DNA of 64,000 nucleotides from Sinonovacula constricta (GCA_007844125.1 CM017559.1:33385363-33449362), one strand, 5' to 3'. Shown: positions 35,903 to 47,094, numbered from the stretch's first letter. Notes: generated by a model not told the origin, from the letters alone. A program made the numbers and translations.

Positions 35903-36536
35903 ATTTTGAAATGAGGCTTTGGTAGGCTTAAATAGCTTTTAAAAAAAAAAGAAATTACCAACTTCTTAGCACATGTAAAGTATCGTAATATTGTTGACAG
36001 CGTAATATTGTTGACGTTATTCTTCGAAATACTGGATGTCAGAAATACATATACAAATGTAGTATGTTGTATTCTGAAAGACATATTTTAAAAGTAAATT
36101 CCTTCCATGTTTATTGGATTTAATTAAAGTCTAAAATTGAGTTTTATATCAACTATTCATACATGACAAATGCACTTTTTGTTAATTGCTGACAAATCCA
36201 ATACAAAAAGCAATGACAACGACTACTGTTATAATCAATGCTTGCACTCTAAAGGTCTTGTTAGTCAGTTGGTCAGACTGCATGGAATTAAATATATTTT
36301 CACTAATACTGCTTTTTACCAACTTCCCAAACATTGGTCTTCATGTAGTTTTGTGTTTGTTATGTTATCAGTAACTTCTTGGACAGTTCATTCAACAAAA
36401 TTGTTCAAGGTATTTATTGAGTAAAGTTAAACAAGCAATATTTTTTCATATATTGTACAAGATTACAAATAACCTGTTAAGTTTGTGAATTGATTTTTAA
36501 CTAAAGGAAGACAAAGTGGTGAACAGAACCTTTAAA

Positions 36537-36715
36537 TCAAAGACTTTCAAGTTGGTAGTAGTGGATTCCCTCCTAACGCTTGGGGCTAAGGGGACAGCAT
36601 TACACCTGACTCGTAGGTGTCAGTATAATGGACCAGACGGGTTCAGTCCCTGGGCATGTCATAAGTGTCGCAGCACAGTATCGGCAAAAATGCCGGCTAA
36701 TCCCATCCCATTCTT
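36537..36715 (+). mobile_element. SINE family B, 5'-truncated, with 11-bp target-site duplication
   Basis: Body sequence only (AAGTTGGTAGTAGTGGATTC, GGGCTAAGGGGACAGCATTA, GTGTCAGTATAATGGA). It is flanked by perfect GAACCTTTAAA at 36526-36536 and 36716-36726. The tRNA-like head is absent. Confidence 0.85.
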
Positions 36716-36726
36716 GAACCTTTAAA

Positions 36727-38557
36727 AGGTGCAAACATCCTAATCTTATGATGAATTTCAATTAGGTTCCATATACTATGTAGAAAGATGGTGGCTTGCA
36801 CAAAGTGTAGTTGTAAATTTAGTGTTTTAAAGTGTATTAAAAGTAAGGAATACCTTTACTTTAGTTAGTGGGTCCAGTTTTTTGTTTTTTTCATTTTGAT
36901 TGTATAGGTTTAGGGAGATATGACTATAAGCATTTTGAATACTTATTTTACATGCATGTCTCCTCTAAAAGCAAGTATTTCTAGGTATGTGCTGCTTGCT
37001 TTGCATCATTTTCATGCTTATTTAAATTGAATATAGTTTCTTGATGTTCTAGTTCTGCATTGTAGTAGTCTAGTACAGGCTGTTGTACTCGAGCATTTTA
37101 TGTTTGTAAGTGTTAGGCCATTGTTATGTTCTTTGTTAGTTCTTAAAAGGTTGGTTGTAATGAATAAAGACATTAAGAAACCTGCAGGTTTAAATGGTCA
37201 AGGTCTGTAGTGAATCAGGAACGGATTTCCAGAGTTTATTGAGGTTCATCTCTGGTTTTTAACCTGGCTTGATACACTATTTGCTACTTCTGTATTGTCA
37301 TCATTAAATGTATTGCGTATTAACGAAATGTTTGTTGTTTCTATCACCTCAAAAAATAAGTACCATTTCCGTTTTAAACAATCAAACAGATGTTGAAAGT
37401 GTCTCAGATTTCAAAACTGGACTCCTAGCATGTTAAGCATGAATAAATCACGCATTGGCAAATAGTGTAGTTCCAGATTCACTTCCCAAAATGCCAGTTT
37501 TCACTAAGTGACTCCAAATGGTACAATGGCTAACAGCATGGCCCTGGGCACCACTAAATGGCAAAAGACGCTTATAACACTGGTATATTGCAAACACACA
37601 ATTTTGAATTAGCAATCACAGGAAAAATTGCAGCTGAACAACAGCAGCATTGCTTGAAGATTATTAGCAATGCATAAGTATTAACATTTTCAATGCTATG
37701 TTTTGCTATATGAACATTCCTACTACTGTTGCTTTTTGACCAGTCCTATTGTTTTTTGTGGTTACCGGTATTTGCTATAGCAGCAAGCCAGGTAAGATTC
37801 GGCTGGGGACATAAAAAAGAATAGTTCTGATGTACACTTTTACCTTTGCCTTATCAGTTTGTATTTGGCAGGCTACATTAAAGTTTACCGACATCAAACA
37901 GGGTTTGCAGTTTGATTTGTTTGATTATATTTGCAATGCCTAACAAACTGTTGGTTTAGGAAGACAAATGTCTAAGTAGAACCACTGCAACCCTAGTCAC
38001 CTCCCTATTTGAGATATTTAACCCTGACCAGAATCCAAACCCTGTGTGCATCTCTGATAAGCTTTTATGTTTAACAAATTTTTCATCACAACAATTTCTG
38101 TTTCAGTTGTTGCTGAAGGGAAAATCGCAATGTTAGTTCAAGTATATGGGATCAATTCATCATCAGTCCATCACATATTGACAATCTTTGCAAGATGGGC
38201 CCTCATATTCTGACTAAGGAGCAGAAAGAAACGCTTGTTAAATTAGAGACAGAAATTGTAAATAAATATATCATTAAAACAAAAGACGCTTAAATGAAAC
38301 TGTGAAATGAAATTGAATTGGAATGAAAGCTGGACTTATGCTGAGCCTGAAATATTTTTTTAATGAATGCATCTGCTGGTGAGCACACAGTTAATGCTTC
38401 AAAACAATGTAGACTTATGCGATTTTGTTTGATAGACATATTCCATTTCTCTAAGGTCCTGTTCAAAGAAGTCCATCATATGTTTTACAGATACGTGTAT
38501 GTACATGTATTCATGTAACCTCTCTTTGGTAATGTCGAATAACCAAATCTTGGTAGG
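36727..38557. other. Unassigned AT-rich DNA
   Basis: No gene, SINE or tandem array is recognised. It ends at the probable LTR boundary. Confidence 0.45.
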
Positions 38558-39055
38558 TGTTAGAGTTCTTTATTATAGGGTATAGTTTTTAAGCCTGAAA
38601 TTAACAAATAGGATAATCAATAACTTCTAGCATTTAAAAATATAAAGATTCGATAATTCATTACAATACAACAATTCAATATGGCAAAAGTTATAAGAAT
38701 TATTCAATACAAATTACAATAGATCACTAAAATAAATAAATATATATTTACATACCAGCCAACTTATTACTAAATCTTGTAAAAGATTTGATGTGGGTAT
38801 GAAAGTGTTCCTTCTAGTATGAAGGTCTGTCTGGGAATGAATTGGTAGAGGAAAGGGATAAAGAAAAGCGGGAAAATTATTGTTAGTAAAAACTGCTCAC
38901 ACACTAGTAAAACAGGTTTAGAATCAACTCACTCACTGGACATGACACTTTAACGGTACTTATACACAAGACGCCACAGGGTAGAACGATGTACACGGAC
39001 AACATGAAATGTACGGACAGATACAACATAAAAACACAAACACACCCTGGTTACA
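38558..39055 (-). repeat. Probable 3' LTR of the Gypsy element
   Basis: Read on the minus strand it starts TGTAACCAGGGTG directly after a purine-rich GAGCAGGGGAGTA, an expected polypurine-tract position. It contains a TATAAG box (GTGTATAAGTACC) and ends AATAAAGAACTCTAACA, giving TG...CA ends and a poly(A) signal near the end. The phrase ATTCGAGGACGAATTCC, which precedes the tract, is a conserved pre-LTR sequence in many Ty3/Gypsy elements (family knowledge). Without the partner LTR the boundaries are provisional. Confidence 0.6.
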
Positions 39056-39855
39056 TACTCCCCTGCTCTAAAGGAATTCGTCCTCGAATTAAAATATAAA
39101 ACTGCATTGATGAAGTGCTGACCAATGCTAAAGTACATGTACATATAACACGTTGTCATTCATATGACCAAGGGAGGTAACCTAGTAAAAATTAAATATT
39201 CTGCAAATTTGTTTAATTTGATTGTCTCCCTTCAACCATAAGGTTTTTAACTTTTTTAGGCATAGAAAGAAAACAATGCAATAAATAAATATTTACAATT
39301 ACATATTTCTACTTGTACCATTCAACATATTGTAAAACAATATAATGAAATGTGAGTACTAATGTTGACCACTATTATTTGGCCTGAAATAATGAAAATT
39401 CAATACATATAAATAGCATAAAGAAATATAAATGGCATTACATTGGGCAAGTTTCAAGTAACCTGTTCCTAAAACTAAAATACACAAACTAAAATAAAGC
39501 TCAATACAACATGATAGCTTAAATAAATTATCCAATTTGAAAATCTTAAATTGTATTCACCACTTTAAACTTCACAGACTGCCAACCTGTAAATAATATA
39601 ATCATTATACATCATCCTTTATTCTATGAAAACAAGCAATGCTAGTTAAAATTGACAAACACAGATTATTCTGTAAAGAATAAATGTAATAAATAAAGGC
39701 ACACACTGAAAAATATTTTCAGTTAAACAGTAATTGGCAATATGCACAAGCATGCTGATAGGTAACAGGATATGGTAATAATGATAACTATACTGGCAGC
39801 CTTAAGTTAGTTTCTTTCCTTTATTGGTTACTAGAGTAGAATCAGTGAGTCAACG
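39056..39855 (-). other. Gypsy 3' untranslated region with polypurine tract
   Basis: About 800 bp lie between the pol stop codon and the probable 3' LTR, with no open frame of note. The polypurine-type sequence is at 39056-39068. A second purine run on minus (AAAGGAAAGAAACTAAC) lies near 39810. Confidence 0.5.
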
Positions 39856-42800
39856 TCAAGAAACCCACTCTCCAAACCGGTCTGGTGGGCGTCTAACCCT
39901 GACGGGTCGAGCTGACCGAGGAGCAGCGGTTGGTCTACTTGCAGGTATCTGCACAGAAACCGAAGGAGATTCTACAGACAGAGACCTAGAAGTTGCACTA
40001 GGAAGGGAATAACTTGCCTGAGTGCTGTCAGAGTGCTGTTGGCTCAAAGTAACATTAGGGCTCGAACCCCGCCTAGCATCTACTGACAAAGGGTGTACTC
40101 TCGGAATTGGAGAGGGATATATATTTCTCTCCAGTAGAGTGGTTCTCATTCTTCTTTGAGGTATTATATACCTCCCACTCTCCCCAGAGCTGGAGTCAGT
40201 ATCTGACTCAGAACTAGGTTCTGGAACCGGAGTGGTTCTAGTTGGTGGCTGTCGCCTCCTAGGTTTGGGTACAGGTTTAGGAATAGCGACAGGATCAGGG
40301 TCTGAAGTCGTAAATGGAAGGATCATATTCCTATGAAGGGTTTTGACTGGGCCAGACCCATCCTGCAGGCAAACACGGTACACAGCAATATCAGGATCGA
40401 CAGAAATAATAACATAGGGATGAGGTTCCCAGTTATCAGCCAATTTACAACGGCCTTTTAAACCAACTTTCCTGATAAGTACAGTGTCACCCTCCTTCAA
40501 AGAGTTGTTTTGTATGACTTTACGGTCATATGCCTTTTTATTGTAGGCAGCTCTGTCCCCTGCATTGGCACTTGCCACTTTGTAAGCATACTGCATACGT
40601 TCTCGCAGTTTAGCTACGTATGAGGGATAATCTTTGGCACAAAAGCCATTGGGATCTGTTCCCAGGTAGCTGTCCACTGGAAGACGTGCATGCCAACCAA
40701 ACATTAGAAAGTGAGGCGAGTATCCAGTGGAATCATTTCGAGTAGCATTGTAAGCCTGAACAAGAGGCCCAATAAATGATCTCCAGTCAGCTTTCTGATC
40801 CTCCTCCAGGGTCCCCAACATCTTCAACAGAGTGCGATTAAAGCGCTCACAACTTCCGTTGCCAGACGGGTGGTAAGGGGTGGTCCTGGACTTTGTGACA
40901 TTTGCCAGCTTACACAGCTCGTGAATAAGTTTGCAGTCAAAATTTCTGCCTTGGTCACTGTGAAGCTGCTCAGGAAAAGAAAAGTTTACAATGAAGTTGT
41001 CAAACAACGCCTTTGCTGTTGCCACAGCTGATGTTCTCTTACAAGGAACTGCTTTGGCATACCGCGTAAAATGATCGGTGATTACCAATATGTCCTCATA
41101 ACCGCCTTTAGAGATATCAACTTTGAGGAAATCCATGCAAACAAGTTGCATAGGACGAGTTGTGACAACAGGAAAAAGTTCAGCACGAGGTCTGATTGGT
41201 GTCTTTCTACAAACACAACGAAGGCATGTTTCAACTCGCTTGCAAATATCTGCTTCGAGACCAGGCCAGTAAAATCTCTGTCTTGCAAGCCACACAGATT
41301 TATCCTTTCCAGGATGACCAATATCTGTGTGTATGCCTTTAAATGCTATAGTTCTGTGGGAAGATGGAACAACAAGCTGGACTACAGGTTGATCGTCGAT
41401 GGTAGCGGACCGATACAAAACACCATTTCGAAGTGAGAGTCTGTTCCACTCACGTAGATACTTTCGAACTGAAATGGGTTCTGCCTCATTTTTCTCCCCC
41501 TGAGGGCGAAGGCCGCTACCAACTAGATCAATAACTCTAGCCAGAATAGGGTCATTGTGCTGCTCTGTAAGCCAGTCTATTGCTGCAAAAGAGCTCAACT
41601 GATTACAAGCTTCTTCTTGGTGCTCGCCAGCCAAGCTTTCAGCTATTGGAGAAGAGCATGAGATGCTGGTGCAGATTGCCTTTATAGCATCGCCAAGAAG
41701 AGGATGGCGGCTTAGGGCATCAGCATCTGCATTGCTTGCACCTGACCGATAGTGAATAGAAAAATTGTAGTTGGCCAGGGAAGCAACCCAGCGGTGTTGT
41801 GTAGCATCAAGCTTGGCTGTAGACAAGACATATGTCAGGGGATTATTGTCTGTTAGGACAATGAATTGGTTCCCATAGAGATAATCATGGAACTTATCAG
41901 TTATTGCCCACTTTAGAGCAAGAAATTCTAACTTGTGGGCTGGATAACTGCGTTCACCATGTCTTAAACCTCTACTGGCATAAGCAATGACGCGTTCCAT
42001 GCCTTCCTGTTCTTGTATAAGAACTGCTCCAAGACCTTGCGAGCTAGCATCTGTGTGAAGCACAAATGGCTTAGAATAGTCTGCTATACCTAGTACAGGA
42101 GGTTTGGTCAGAGAGACTTTCAAAAGTTGAAAAGCAGACTCCTGCTCTGGTCCCCAAACCCACTCTACAGGTGAAGCTGCAGATTTCTTTGCCTTCTTTG
42201 TCTTTTTAGTAAGTGAATGGCCTTCAAGGAGACGGTTTAATGGCTGGGCTATCTTGGCATAGTCCTTTACAAAGCGCCTATAGTAGCCAGTAAAACCAAG
42301 AAAAGATCGAAGCTCTTTAACATTGGTAGGTTTAGGCCAAGAAAGAACCGATGAAACTTTTGCTGGGTCTGTGGAAATCCCTTCAGCCGATATAACATGG
42401 CCCAGGTATTCCACAGAGGTCTTAAAAAGTTCACACTTGGAGGGCTTGAGTTTGAGTCCATGAGCCTCAAGGCGAGAAAACACAGCTTCAAGACGATGTA
42501 CATGTTCTTCAAATGTAGATGAAAACACAAGGATGTCATCTATGAAGACAAGACAGTCACGAAGATTTAGTTCTCCCATACAACGTTCCATAAGACGCTG
42601 AAAAGTGGCTGGAGCGTTACAAAGGCCATAGCTCATCCTGTTACACTCATAAAACCCAAGATTGCCAACAGAAAAGGCAGTCTTTTCCTTGTCATTTTCC
42701 TCAATTTCGACTTGCCAATAGGCTGATCTAAGATCTAACTTAGAAAAGTATTTGGCACCAGCAAGAAAATCCACTGTATCATCGAAACGAGGTAACATGT

Positions 42801-44013
42801 AGGCATCTTTTCTGGTACGAGCGTTGAGCAATCGATGGTCTATACAAAACCTCAGAGATCCATCCTTTTTACGTACTAAGACTACGTTTGACGAGAATGG
42901 ACTATCTGAAGGGCGAATAGCTCCACACGAAAGCATCTCTTTAAGGTGTTCCTTAATTTCTTCATACATGGCAGGGGGAATTTTCCGATAAGGTTGTTTG
43001 AACGGTGTTTCATCCTGCAGGACAATCTTATGTCTTACAAGATTACAACAACCTAAATCAGTCAAGTCTTTAGAAAAGACATGGTCCCAATTGCCAAGTA
43101 CTTGTCTAAGGTAAACAAGCTGGTCTGAAGTTAGATTCTCTGTATCTATCTTCAATCCAAGATCTTCTACTGAAGGGTTAGTTGAATCTCTTGGTTTTGA
43201 GCTAGAAGAACAATTAGTAGAGTAAGAAGAAGATACAGAATCAAGGTTATCCACAATTTTGACCTCATTCACAGAACAAAGGTCTGATCGTGGCTTGATA
43301 TATATTGGACGTGCTGAAATGTTGCAGATCTTTACAGGAACTTTTGCTGAAGAAGCAACAGGAGAAACATTAATTAAGCACGGCCTGACCAGATACCGGC
43401 TTTCAGAGTCTATGTTCTCTGTGACAACACTTGAGGTGGTGTTGATACCATGAACAATCCCATTGATGGTCACAGTTTCATAAGCTGGGACTCTAATGGT
43501 TCTCTTGTTCGTGGACCGAACAGTACATGGCTTACAGCTAACTGCATCAAAAGCTATTTGCCAAGCATCTGAAACTTGGGATCCCTTTTTTAAAGTATTC
43601 TTGCACCGCCTAATGACGTTGGTACCAAGTATAACTGGACATGTCATATTGTCAGCGTTGTCAGGGACCACCAAAACAGGAACATCCATAGGACAAGAGC
43701 TGATTGCAGGTACTGAAATGGTAATTTCAATATACCCAAGAACATTAAGAGAGGAACCATCTGCAATAGAAATATCAAGACCAAGGCAATCTAAACTGAG
43801 TAAAGTTAAAGATTCAAGGGATCTGAACAATGACTCAGAAATGGTTGTGACCATACTCCCACTGTCAACGAGGCATGTGACTTCTTTACCATTTATAACA
43901 ATGGTGGAGGTATTGTGATCACCAACCATCCGATCTCGAAGAGGCTGGGATTCTTCAGATTGGCCATACAGAGAATCTGCTACCGGTTGGCCACCAGCGG
44001 AAGCAGTTAAAAG
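39856..44013 (-). CDS. pol: Ty3/Gypsy pol polyprotein (protease, RT, RNase H, integrase)
   Basis: The pol frame is open without a stop from the frameshift site at 44013 to 39856. The first Met, at 43929, gives 1357 aa, and 28 more codons precede it. Residues counted from that Met: retropepsin DSG at 22-24 and ILGTNV at 100-105. Reverse transcriptase spans about 315-490, with KLDLRSAYWQV (Asp399) and VFIDDILVF (Asp464/465). RNase H spans about 622-740 with HTDASS and LTDNNP. Integrase has a zinc-binding His867/His872/Cys902/Cys905, and Asp933, Asp992 and Glu1028 with D-35-E spacing. A GPY/F-like region at 1165-1205 ends LHRNMILPF. The last 150 residues are Pro/Ser-rich without a chromodomain. 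All catalytic residues are present, so the element may be young. Several open frames on the other strand are shadows. Confidence 0.97.
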   Translation of the reverse strand, partial: LLTASAGGQPVADSLYGQSEESQPLRDRMVGDHNTSTIVINGKEVTCLVDSGSMVTTISESLFRSLESLTLLSLDCLGLDISIADGSSLNVLGYIEITISVPAISSCPMDVPVLVVPDNADNMTCPVILGTNVIRRCKNTLKKGSQVSDAWQIAFDAVSCKPCTVRSTNKRTIRVPAYETVTINGIVHGINTTSSVVTENIDSESRYLVRPCLINVSPVASSAKVPVKICNISARPIYIKPRSDLCSVNEVKIVDNLDSVSSSYSTNCSSSSKPRDSTNPSVEDLGLKIDTENLTSDQLVYLRQVLGNWDHVFSKDLTDLGCCNLVRHKIVLQDETPFKQPYRKIPPAMYEEIKEHLKEMLSCGAIRPSDSPFSSNVVLVRKKDGSLRFCIDHRLLNARTRKDAYMLPRFDDTVDFLAGAKYFSKLDLRSAYWQVEIEENDKEKTAFSVGNLGFYECNRMSYGLCNAPATFQRLMERCMGELNLRDCLVFIDDILVFSSTFEEHVHRLEAVFSRLEAHGLKLKPSKCELFKTSVEYLGHVISAEGISTDPAKVSSVLSWPKPTNVKELRSFLGFTGYYRRFVKDYAKIAQPLNRLLEGHSLTKKTKKAKKSAASPVEWVWGPEQESAFQLLKVSLTKPPVLGIADYSKPFVLHTDASSQGLGAVLIQEQEGMERVIAYASRGLRHGERSYPAHKLEFLALKWAITDKFHDYLYGNQFIVLTDNNPLTYVLSTAKLDATQHRWVASLANYNFSIHYRSGASNADADALSRHPLLGDAIKAICTSISCSSPIAESLAGEHQEEACNQLSSFAAIDWLTEQHNDPILARVIDLVGSGLRPQGEKNEAEPISVRKYLREWNRLSLRNGVLYRSATIDDQPVVQLVVPSSHRTIAFKGIHTDIGHPGKDKSVWLARQRFYWPGLEADICKRVETCLRCVCRKTPIRPRAELFPVVTTRPMQLVCMDFLKVDISKGGYEDILVITDHFTRYAKAVPCKRTSAVATAKALFDNFIVNFSFPEQLHSDQGRNFDCKLIHELCKLANVTKSRTTPYHPSGNGSCERFNRTLLKMLGTLEEDQKADWRSFIGPLVQAYNATRNDSTGYSPHFLMFGWHARLPVDSYLGTDPNGFCAKDYPSYVAKLRERMQYAYKVASANAGDRAAYNKKAYDRKVIQNNSLKEGDTVLIRKVGLKGRCKLADNWEPHPYVIISVDPDIAVYRVCLQDGSGPVKTLHRNMILPFTTSDPDPVAIPKPVPKPRRRQPPTRTTPVPEPSSESDTDSSSGESGRYIIPQRRMRTTLLERNIYPSPIPRVHPLSVDARRGSSPNVTLSQQHSDSTQASYSLPSATSRSLSVESPSVSVQIPASRPTAAPRSARPVRVRRPPDRFGEWVS

Positions 44014-44019
44014 TTTAAA
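43977..44019 (-). promoter_or_regulatory. -1 ribosomal frameshift signal joining gag to pol
   Basis: On the minus strand the heptamer T TTA AAC (44019-44013) sits in the gag frame as X XXY YYZ, two codons before the gag stop. A -1 slip places ribosomes in the open pol frame. After a 6-nt spacer (TTTTAA), CTGCT at 44006-44002 pairs with AGCAG at 43981-43977, and CCG/CGG pairs inside it, forming a downstream hairpin. Heptamer, spacer and stem match the known architecture for eukaryotic -1 frameshifting. Confidence 0.85.
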
Positions 44020-45116
44020 GGATTGCCCCTTCCAAAAGATCTGGTTTGAGCATTAGATGCACCATTATTAGGAGGCAAAGTAGGAGTTGGCTGATTTCGG
44101 TGCTGACCTGATGAAGGCCGCCCACGCCAGTTTCTCGCCCCTCGAGAGTTAGACAAGAGAGTAGTGTGAGTAGGCTCAACTCTTTGATTTAAGCTTGAAT
44201 CAAAGCGCTGAAGAAACTGGTCAAACTTCTGGTCAAGTTGTTGACTCAGCTGAGTTTCCAAACCTGCCATCCTAGACTCCAGGGTACCTATTCTAGCTAG
44301 AATATCCAGGTGTGACTGATCACTAGCCTGGACAGGGTTATGCATTACCTTCCTTTTAGCATTAGAAGAGTAAGAAGAAGATGAAAGCTCCTTATCTACC
44401 TGTCTAATTTCCCTTAGTAGAGAGTTATAGTCAGGGGCAAGGTCATATTTATGTCTTGTCTGTGCTTTGAGAGAGAGGGAGGAAAGACCAGCCCAGAATC
44501 TATGCTTAAGTAGGTCATCCCTAGCTCCAAGCGGAAGTTCTCCCTTGTCAATTATAGTCTGTAACAGAGTCTCTAATCGACAAGCAAAAAGAGTTACAGT
44601 TTCATCTGGTCGTTGCACTGCATTAAAGAAGTCAGACAATAGTTCTTCTTTAGAAGACGCATCTGAAAACATTGCATCGAGTTTTGTCAAGATACCACTC
44701 AAAGAAACAGACTGACCTAGAGAGACAATCATGAGGCGTGCAGTGCCACGCAGCGAACTTCGTAAAGCTTGAAGTTGCTGGGAGGAGGTCCAGTCTCCAG
44801 ATGAAGATAAACACTTAACCTCATTCCTCCAAACCATATAATTAACCTCTCCCTTTGGTAAGGGTTCATCACCAGAAAATGATGGCAGTTTAGGCAAACT
44901 GGTGTTAACAGGGGGGTATGTAAAGGATGGCTGAGCAATAGGTGTAGAGGTAGCAGTGGGAGCAGGGGTTTTTGACTCCCTCATTGCTTTAATAATGCGT
45001 GAATGCATGTCCTTATCACCTTCATTGCTTTGACTGGATTCTTCTTTAGGTATAAGGTCATATTTTCTGCTTATTTCAGCCATAATAGACTCCATGGTGA
45101 GATTTTGTGAAGCCAT
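44007..45116 (-). CDS. gag: Ty3/Gypsy gag-like protein
   Basis: 369 aa from ATG at 45116. The N-terminal 90 residues are acidic and then Pro/Thr-rich. Residues about 70-250 look like the capsid region of gypsy gags (LPKLPSFSGDEP, then MVWRNEVKCL, and a helical stretch through LLREIRQVDKEL). Residues 270-310 can form a coiled coil (ESRMAGLETQLSQQ). The tail is basic and RG-rich (RGARNWRGRPSSG) and would bind RNA. No CCHC zinc knuckle is seen, which is unusual but known in some Gypsy lineages. The frame ends just after the frameshift heptamer, so most product should be Gag alone and a minority Gag-Pol. Confidence 0.9.
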   Translation of the reverse strand: MASQNLTMESIMAEISRKYDLIPKEESSQSNEGDKDMHSRIIKAMRESKTPAPTATSTPIAQPSFTYPPVNTSLPKLPSFSGDEPLPKGEVNYMVWRNEVKCLSSSGDWTSSQQLQALRSSLRGTARLMIVSLGQSVSLSGILTKLDAMFSDASSKEELLSDFFNAVQRPDETVTLFACRLETLLQTIIDKGELPLGARDDLLKHRFWAGLSSLSLKAQTRHKYDLAPDYNSLLREIRQVDKELSSSSYSSNAKRKVMHNPVQASDQSHLDILARIGTLESRMAGLETQLSQQLDQKFDQFLQRFDSSLNQRVEPTHTTLLSNSRGARNWRGRPSSGQHRNQPTPTLPPNNGASNAQTRSFGRGNPLNF

Positions 45117-46040
45117 TATAACAAATGAAGGTGTTGACTTTATACCAACCTGTAAGCAAATATATAAACACTCAAAAGTATATACCTTTTTGGAGTTGAA
45201 ATCCTCAAATGAAAGCTATCAAATACTTAGTCCAGCTGTAAAAGTAATGATATACAAAATGATATAATGTGCTCACATAATGTGTTCACATAAACTATTC
45301 AATATGCCATGTAACACTTACCAAAAATATATATAATCTGTTAAGTGGTATGTTCTTGGGGAAAGCTGTAAAATTATAACAGTTTATACATAAATATAGG
45401 TGTATTCTCCCCCAGTCAGCTGAAAATATGGCAAAGTAATTAACAACTGTATTATTTTGCAATATTTGATGGTAATTGATGGTAATTGATGTTAATGCAG
45501 CAAACTTAGTGGTAAATAACTGAAAAGAATGGAATGTTACTCTGTATTATACTAAATGTACAACAAAATTTCAGGAGCCTGAAATGAAATAGCAGGTTAT
45601 CTGAAAACTATGTATTAAATTCAGAACAGAGCTGAAAACAAATATATGAATGAAATACTATGTGATTCCTGTCAAAACTAAGCACTGAATGCAAATATAC
45701 TATTTAGCACTGCCAGCTATAAATTTCTTAAAAGCCTAACACAGCAATGTAAACAAACATACTAGAGACCCCCATATGATACATATAACATTAAACACAA
45801 TGTGGAACAGAAATACAAATATCAATACACTCACACCATGCAATACAAAAACATATAAATTAGTAAAGGTTTGTGTAAAAAGAGGAAGTTATGAGAGATA
45901 AATGAGGAAATAGAAATGAAAATGTAAAGAGTGTGGCTGGGAAATATGGAATTTTCAAAAAAACAAATTGTGATATATGAATTATCTTAAGTTTAAAGTT
46001 TGAACAGTCTTTGGTTTAAAGTAAAGCATGTGTAACAATA
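45117..46040 (-). other. Gypsy 5' leader side; no 5' LTR found
   Basis: Directly upstream of gag on minus is TTTGCTTACAG, which looks like a splice acceptor, or simply AT-rich leader. I find no copy of the 38558-39055 sequence, no clear primer-binding site and no TG...CA boundary in this interval. Confidence 0.4.
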
Positions 46041-46059
46041 TATAAAATTTGAAAATTAA

Positions 46060-46860
46060 AGCAACTTATATGTTGTATGCTTTAATGTTGACATGAATGC
46101 CAAATTTTAAGAAAATTATCCATCCAGTTTTTAATTTATTGACATTTTTTTTCATCTAAAATTGATATTAAAAAATTTAATTATTTAGAAATAAGGAATC
46201 TCCAAATATTATCTGGTATCCTCTTTAGTAAAAATGTTTTCTGTTGCGTATTGTTTGGAAACAAATTATAGAATAAGGCAAACCAATCAAACATGTTTCT
46301 TGATTGGTTTGACAAACTTACCTATTTGCTTACAAACGGAACACTTTTAGGTTGATTTTTTCCCATTTGTTTTTGCTGAATGTGCTTTTTTTTAAAAATC
46401 ACAGAGCTCTTGATAGCTATATAAAGGTTTTATTTCAGAGTTGCCCAAAATGTTATAGCTATAAAGTATTTTGGTTGATGCTGCAAATGATAAAATAATT
46501 TCACCACATGGTTTTGGTTTCATTAGACTTTGAATATATAAGGTAATAATTTGTAATCAAATTTAGCACAAATTATTCAATTAAAATTCATTAACAAATT
46601 TAAAATTTAAAACTAGACATTTTATTTTTTATTGGGTAGTGAGATACAGAAAAAAAGTCTAAGTCCAAATGTAAGAAGAAAAAAAAGTTGCTCATTCAGG
46701 GATTGGAACCCTCAGTCCACATTTTTGAAGAATTTAAATCCTAATTTTGATACTCTTCAGTTGATGGGCTTATCAGACTATAGACTTTATGTTAAAGATG
46801 ACAGTTTGGACCAAAATGTTTTTTCTCAAATTTTGTAACCAAATAAGTAATTGTTACTTA
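46060..46860. repeat. Direct duplication, copy 1 (5' of PPCDC)
   Basis: About 700 bp matches 47325-48500 in the same order. Shared blocks include AAATTTTAAGAAAATT, CGTTTGGAAACAAATTATAG, AGAGTTGCCCAAAATGTT, AAGTATTTTGGTTGATG, TTTCACCACATGGTTTTG and CCTAATTTTGATACTCTTCA. This copy lacks the MITE found in copy 2. Confidence 0.85.
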
Positions 46861-46924
46861 TTTATATTTTACAAATATGTCATGGATACGTAATGATTAT
46901 TAGATGTAAGGAATTGTGGTTACC

Positions 46925-47055
46925 AGAATTGTCAGACCTTATGTACGTGTTGGTATTAGGCCGTTTATACATATTCATAAGAAGGCGTGGCCATGACCCC
47001 CATCGGACCTTACGCATTTATAGATATAAGGCTGCACTAGTTTATATCAAGCTCC
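46925..47055 (-). repeat. Interspersed repeat D at the PPCDC 5' end
   Basis: Reading minus: ACTAGTGCAGCCTTATATC, AAATGCGTAAGGTCCGATGG, CGCCTTCTTATGAATATGTA and AAGGTCTGACAATT, in the order of the copies at 7488-7850. It ends about 95 bp before the PPCDC ATG, so it probably overlaps the core promoter or 5' UTR. Confidence 0.8.
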
Positions 47056-47086
47056 TGTCCGAAAGAGAGGCGCTGTTGTTATTTTT

Positions 47087-47094
47087 GGGGCGGG
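47087..47094 (+). promoter_or_regulatory. GC box in the putative PPCDC promoter
   Basis: GGGGCGGG lies 56 bp upstream of the start codon in the only GC-rich stretch nearby (47050-47130). It is an Sp1-type site by consensus; function is inferred. No TATA box is evident at a suitable distance. Confidence 0.45.

Noticed and set aside
41071..41436. Plus-strand frames over pol (also 43496-43918, 44467-44715 and 39824-40012)
   Set aside because: Antisense shadows of a frame with complete retroelement domains.
45117..46925. A 5' LTR for the Gypsy element
   Set aside because: No sequence matching 38558-39055, no TG...CA pair and no primer-binding site could be found by eye.
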